Assembly: GCA_002713885.1 (NCBI GenBank)
Contig: PAVC01000058.1
Coordinates: forward strand, 6,532-13,540
Direction of reading: 5' to 3'
From: Fidelibacterota bacterium
GTDB taxonomy: Bacteria > Fidelibacterota > Marinisomatia > Marinisomatales > UBA1611
Length of the DNA: 7,009 nt
The translations under genes were made by a program, and so were the position numbers. The first letter of the stretch is position 1; each line of letters opens with the position of its first letter. The notes under the pieces are model-generated. The model saw only the letters and a list, made by a program, of their open reading frames with translations. It was not told where the DNA came from and made no database searches. Of this stretch, positions 6,624-7,009 are shown piece after piece.

Positions 6624-7009
6624 AAATCATGTTGTTTTTGATGATATTCTTCTGAATTAAATCTAGAATCATCATTTGTATCTATAGTATTGCTATTATT
6701 AGAATTATTTTTTTCTATACTATGTCTGTTTTTGGTTATTCTTTGGTTTTTATTTTTTTTTATTTTTTTATGATGAGCCGGTCGTTTTTTCTGTTTTTTC
6801 CTTTTATTGATAGCCGGTACATCTTTTATTGTAACAAATGTAATGTCCTCATCTTCTTCATTTATTTCTTCTTCTATATATTCCTCCGTTTTTTCTTTTG
6901 AGGCTTCAGGTATTAAGCCGTTGGAATTGTTCAAACTAAAAAGAGTCCCAAATCCTCTAGTGATTCCATTTCCAAGCCCTATATAGCTAGGTAGAAGAAA
7001 ATTAGTTTT
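6620..7009 (-). CDS. Unrecognised charged low-complexity protein, 5' end beyond the window
   Basis: I do not recognise this gene. The frame is open from the right edge to the TGA at 6622-6620, giving 129 visible residues, and contains no ATG or GTG start before 6934. A TTG at 6934 could start a 104-residue protein, but the frame continues upstream for 25 more codons reading KTNFLLPSYIGLGNGITRGF and onwards, which looks like real, moderately hydrophobic, glycine-rich protein. The true start is therefore probably outside. Counting from the TTG codon, residues 10-30 are acidic (12 of 21 are Asp or Glu), 31-43 are mixed (ITFVTIKDVPAIN), 44-71 are dominated by Lys, Arg and His, and 76-104 are rich in Asn and Ser. 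This is the composition of a disordered tail; the basic block could bind nucleic acid, which is inference. It overlaps the aminotransferase start by ATGA, which supports it being a translated gene of the same operon. An A9 run (6761-6753) lies in the basic block. Confidence 0.65.
   Translation of the reverse strand, partial: KTNFLLPSYIGLGNGITRGFGTLFSLNNSNGLIPEASKEKTEEYIEEEINEEDEDITFVTIKDVPAINKRKKQKKRPAHHKKIKKNKNQRITKNRHSIEKNNSNNSNTIDTNDDSRFNSEEYHQKQHDL

Noticed and set aside
1..7009. Mobile elements, CRISPR arrays, tRNA or rRNA genes, defence or toxin genes
   Set aside because: I looked for terminal inverted repeats, regularly spaced direct repeats, tRNA arms and transposase motifs and saw none. 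The window is almost fully occupied by core genes, and I see no evidence of a new multi-gene system.

Overview
This window is a stretch of ordinary bacterial chromosome at low GC (roughly one third G+C by eye). All eight recognisable genes lie on the minus strand and are packed head to tail, so they are read from the right edge towards the left. The gene set suggests a low-GC bacterium, most likely from the FCB superphylum (the Bacteroidota / Ignavibacteria / Marinimicrobia side). Three things point there: a zinc-independent (type B) ribosomal protein L31, a UbiA-family prenyltransferase of the archaeal ether-lipid (DGGGP synthase) type, and scarce Shine-Dalgarno sequences. The phylum is an inference; no rRNA or other lineage marker is present.

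Layout in transcription order. 7009-6620: the 3' part of an unrecognised protein with an acidic then a strongly basic low-complexity stretch; its frame is open past the right edge. 6623-5424: a class I (subgroup I-gamma) aspartate/prephenate-type aminotransferase. 5420-5172: type B L31, with the best ribosome binding site of the window embedded in the end of the aminotransferase gene. 5154-5113: a 14-bp perfect hairpin followed by a T tract, an intrinsic terminator on the minus strand. 5109 (more likely 5082)-4144: a DUF1385/YqhQ-family membrane protein. 4147-3080: peptide chain release factor 1 (prfA). 3033-2155: PrmC, which methylates the GGQ glutamine of release factors, starting at TTG. 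2158-1319: the UbiA-family prenyltransferase. 1319-1: the first 439 residues of the replicative DNA polymerase III alpha subunit (dnaE), cut by the left edge.

Four of the seven junctions overlap: ATGA at the first gene/aminotransferase, DUF1385/prfA and prmC/ubiA junctions, and TAATG at ubiA/dnaE. This implies translational coupling in one or two operons split by the terminator after rpmE. rpmE, DUF1385, prfA and prmC form a translation module of a kind widespread in bacteria; PrmC modifies the product of its neighbour prfA. The prenyltransferase and dnaE have no obvious functional link to translation and seem to share the transcript only.

I found no mobile element, CRISPR array, tRNA, rRNA or riboswitch, and no sign of a novel multi-gene system. 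The longest gene-free stretch is 62 bases (5110-5171). The points most worth following up are the ether-lipid type prenyltransferase, the terminator inside a co-directional gene chain, the unidentified charged protein at the right edge, and the complete metal-site residues in the PHP domain of DnaE.
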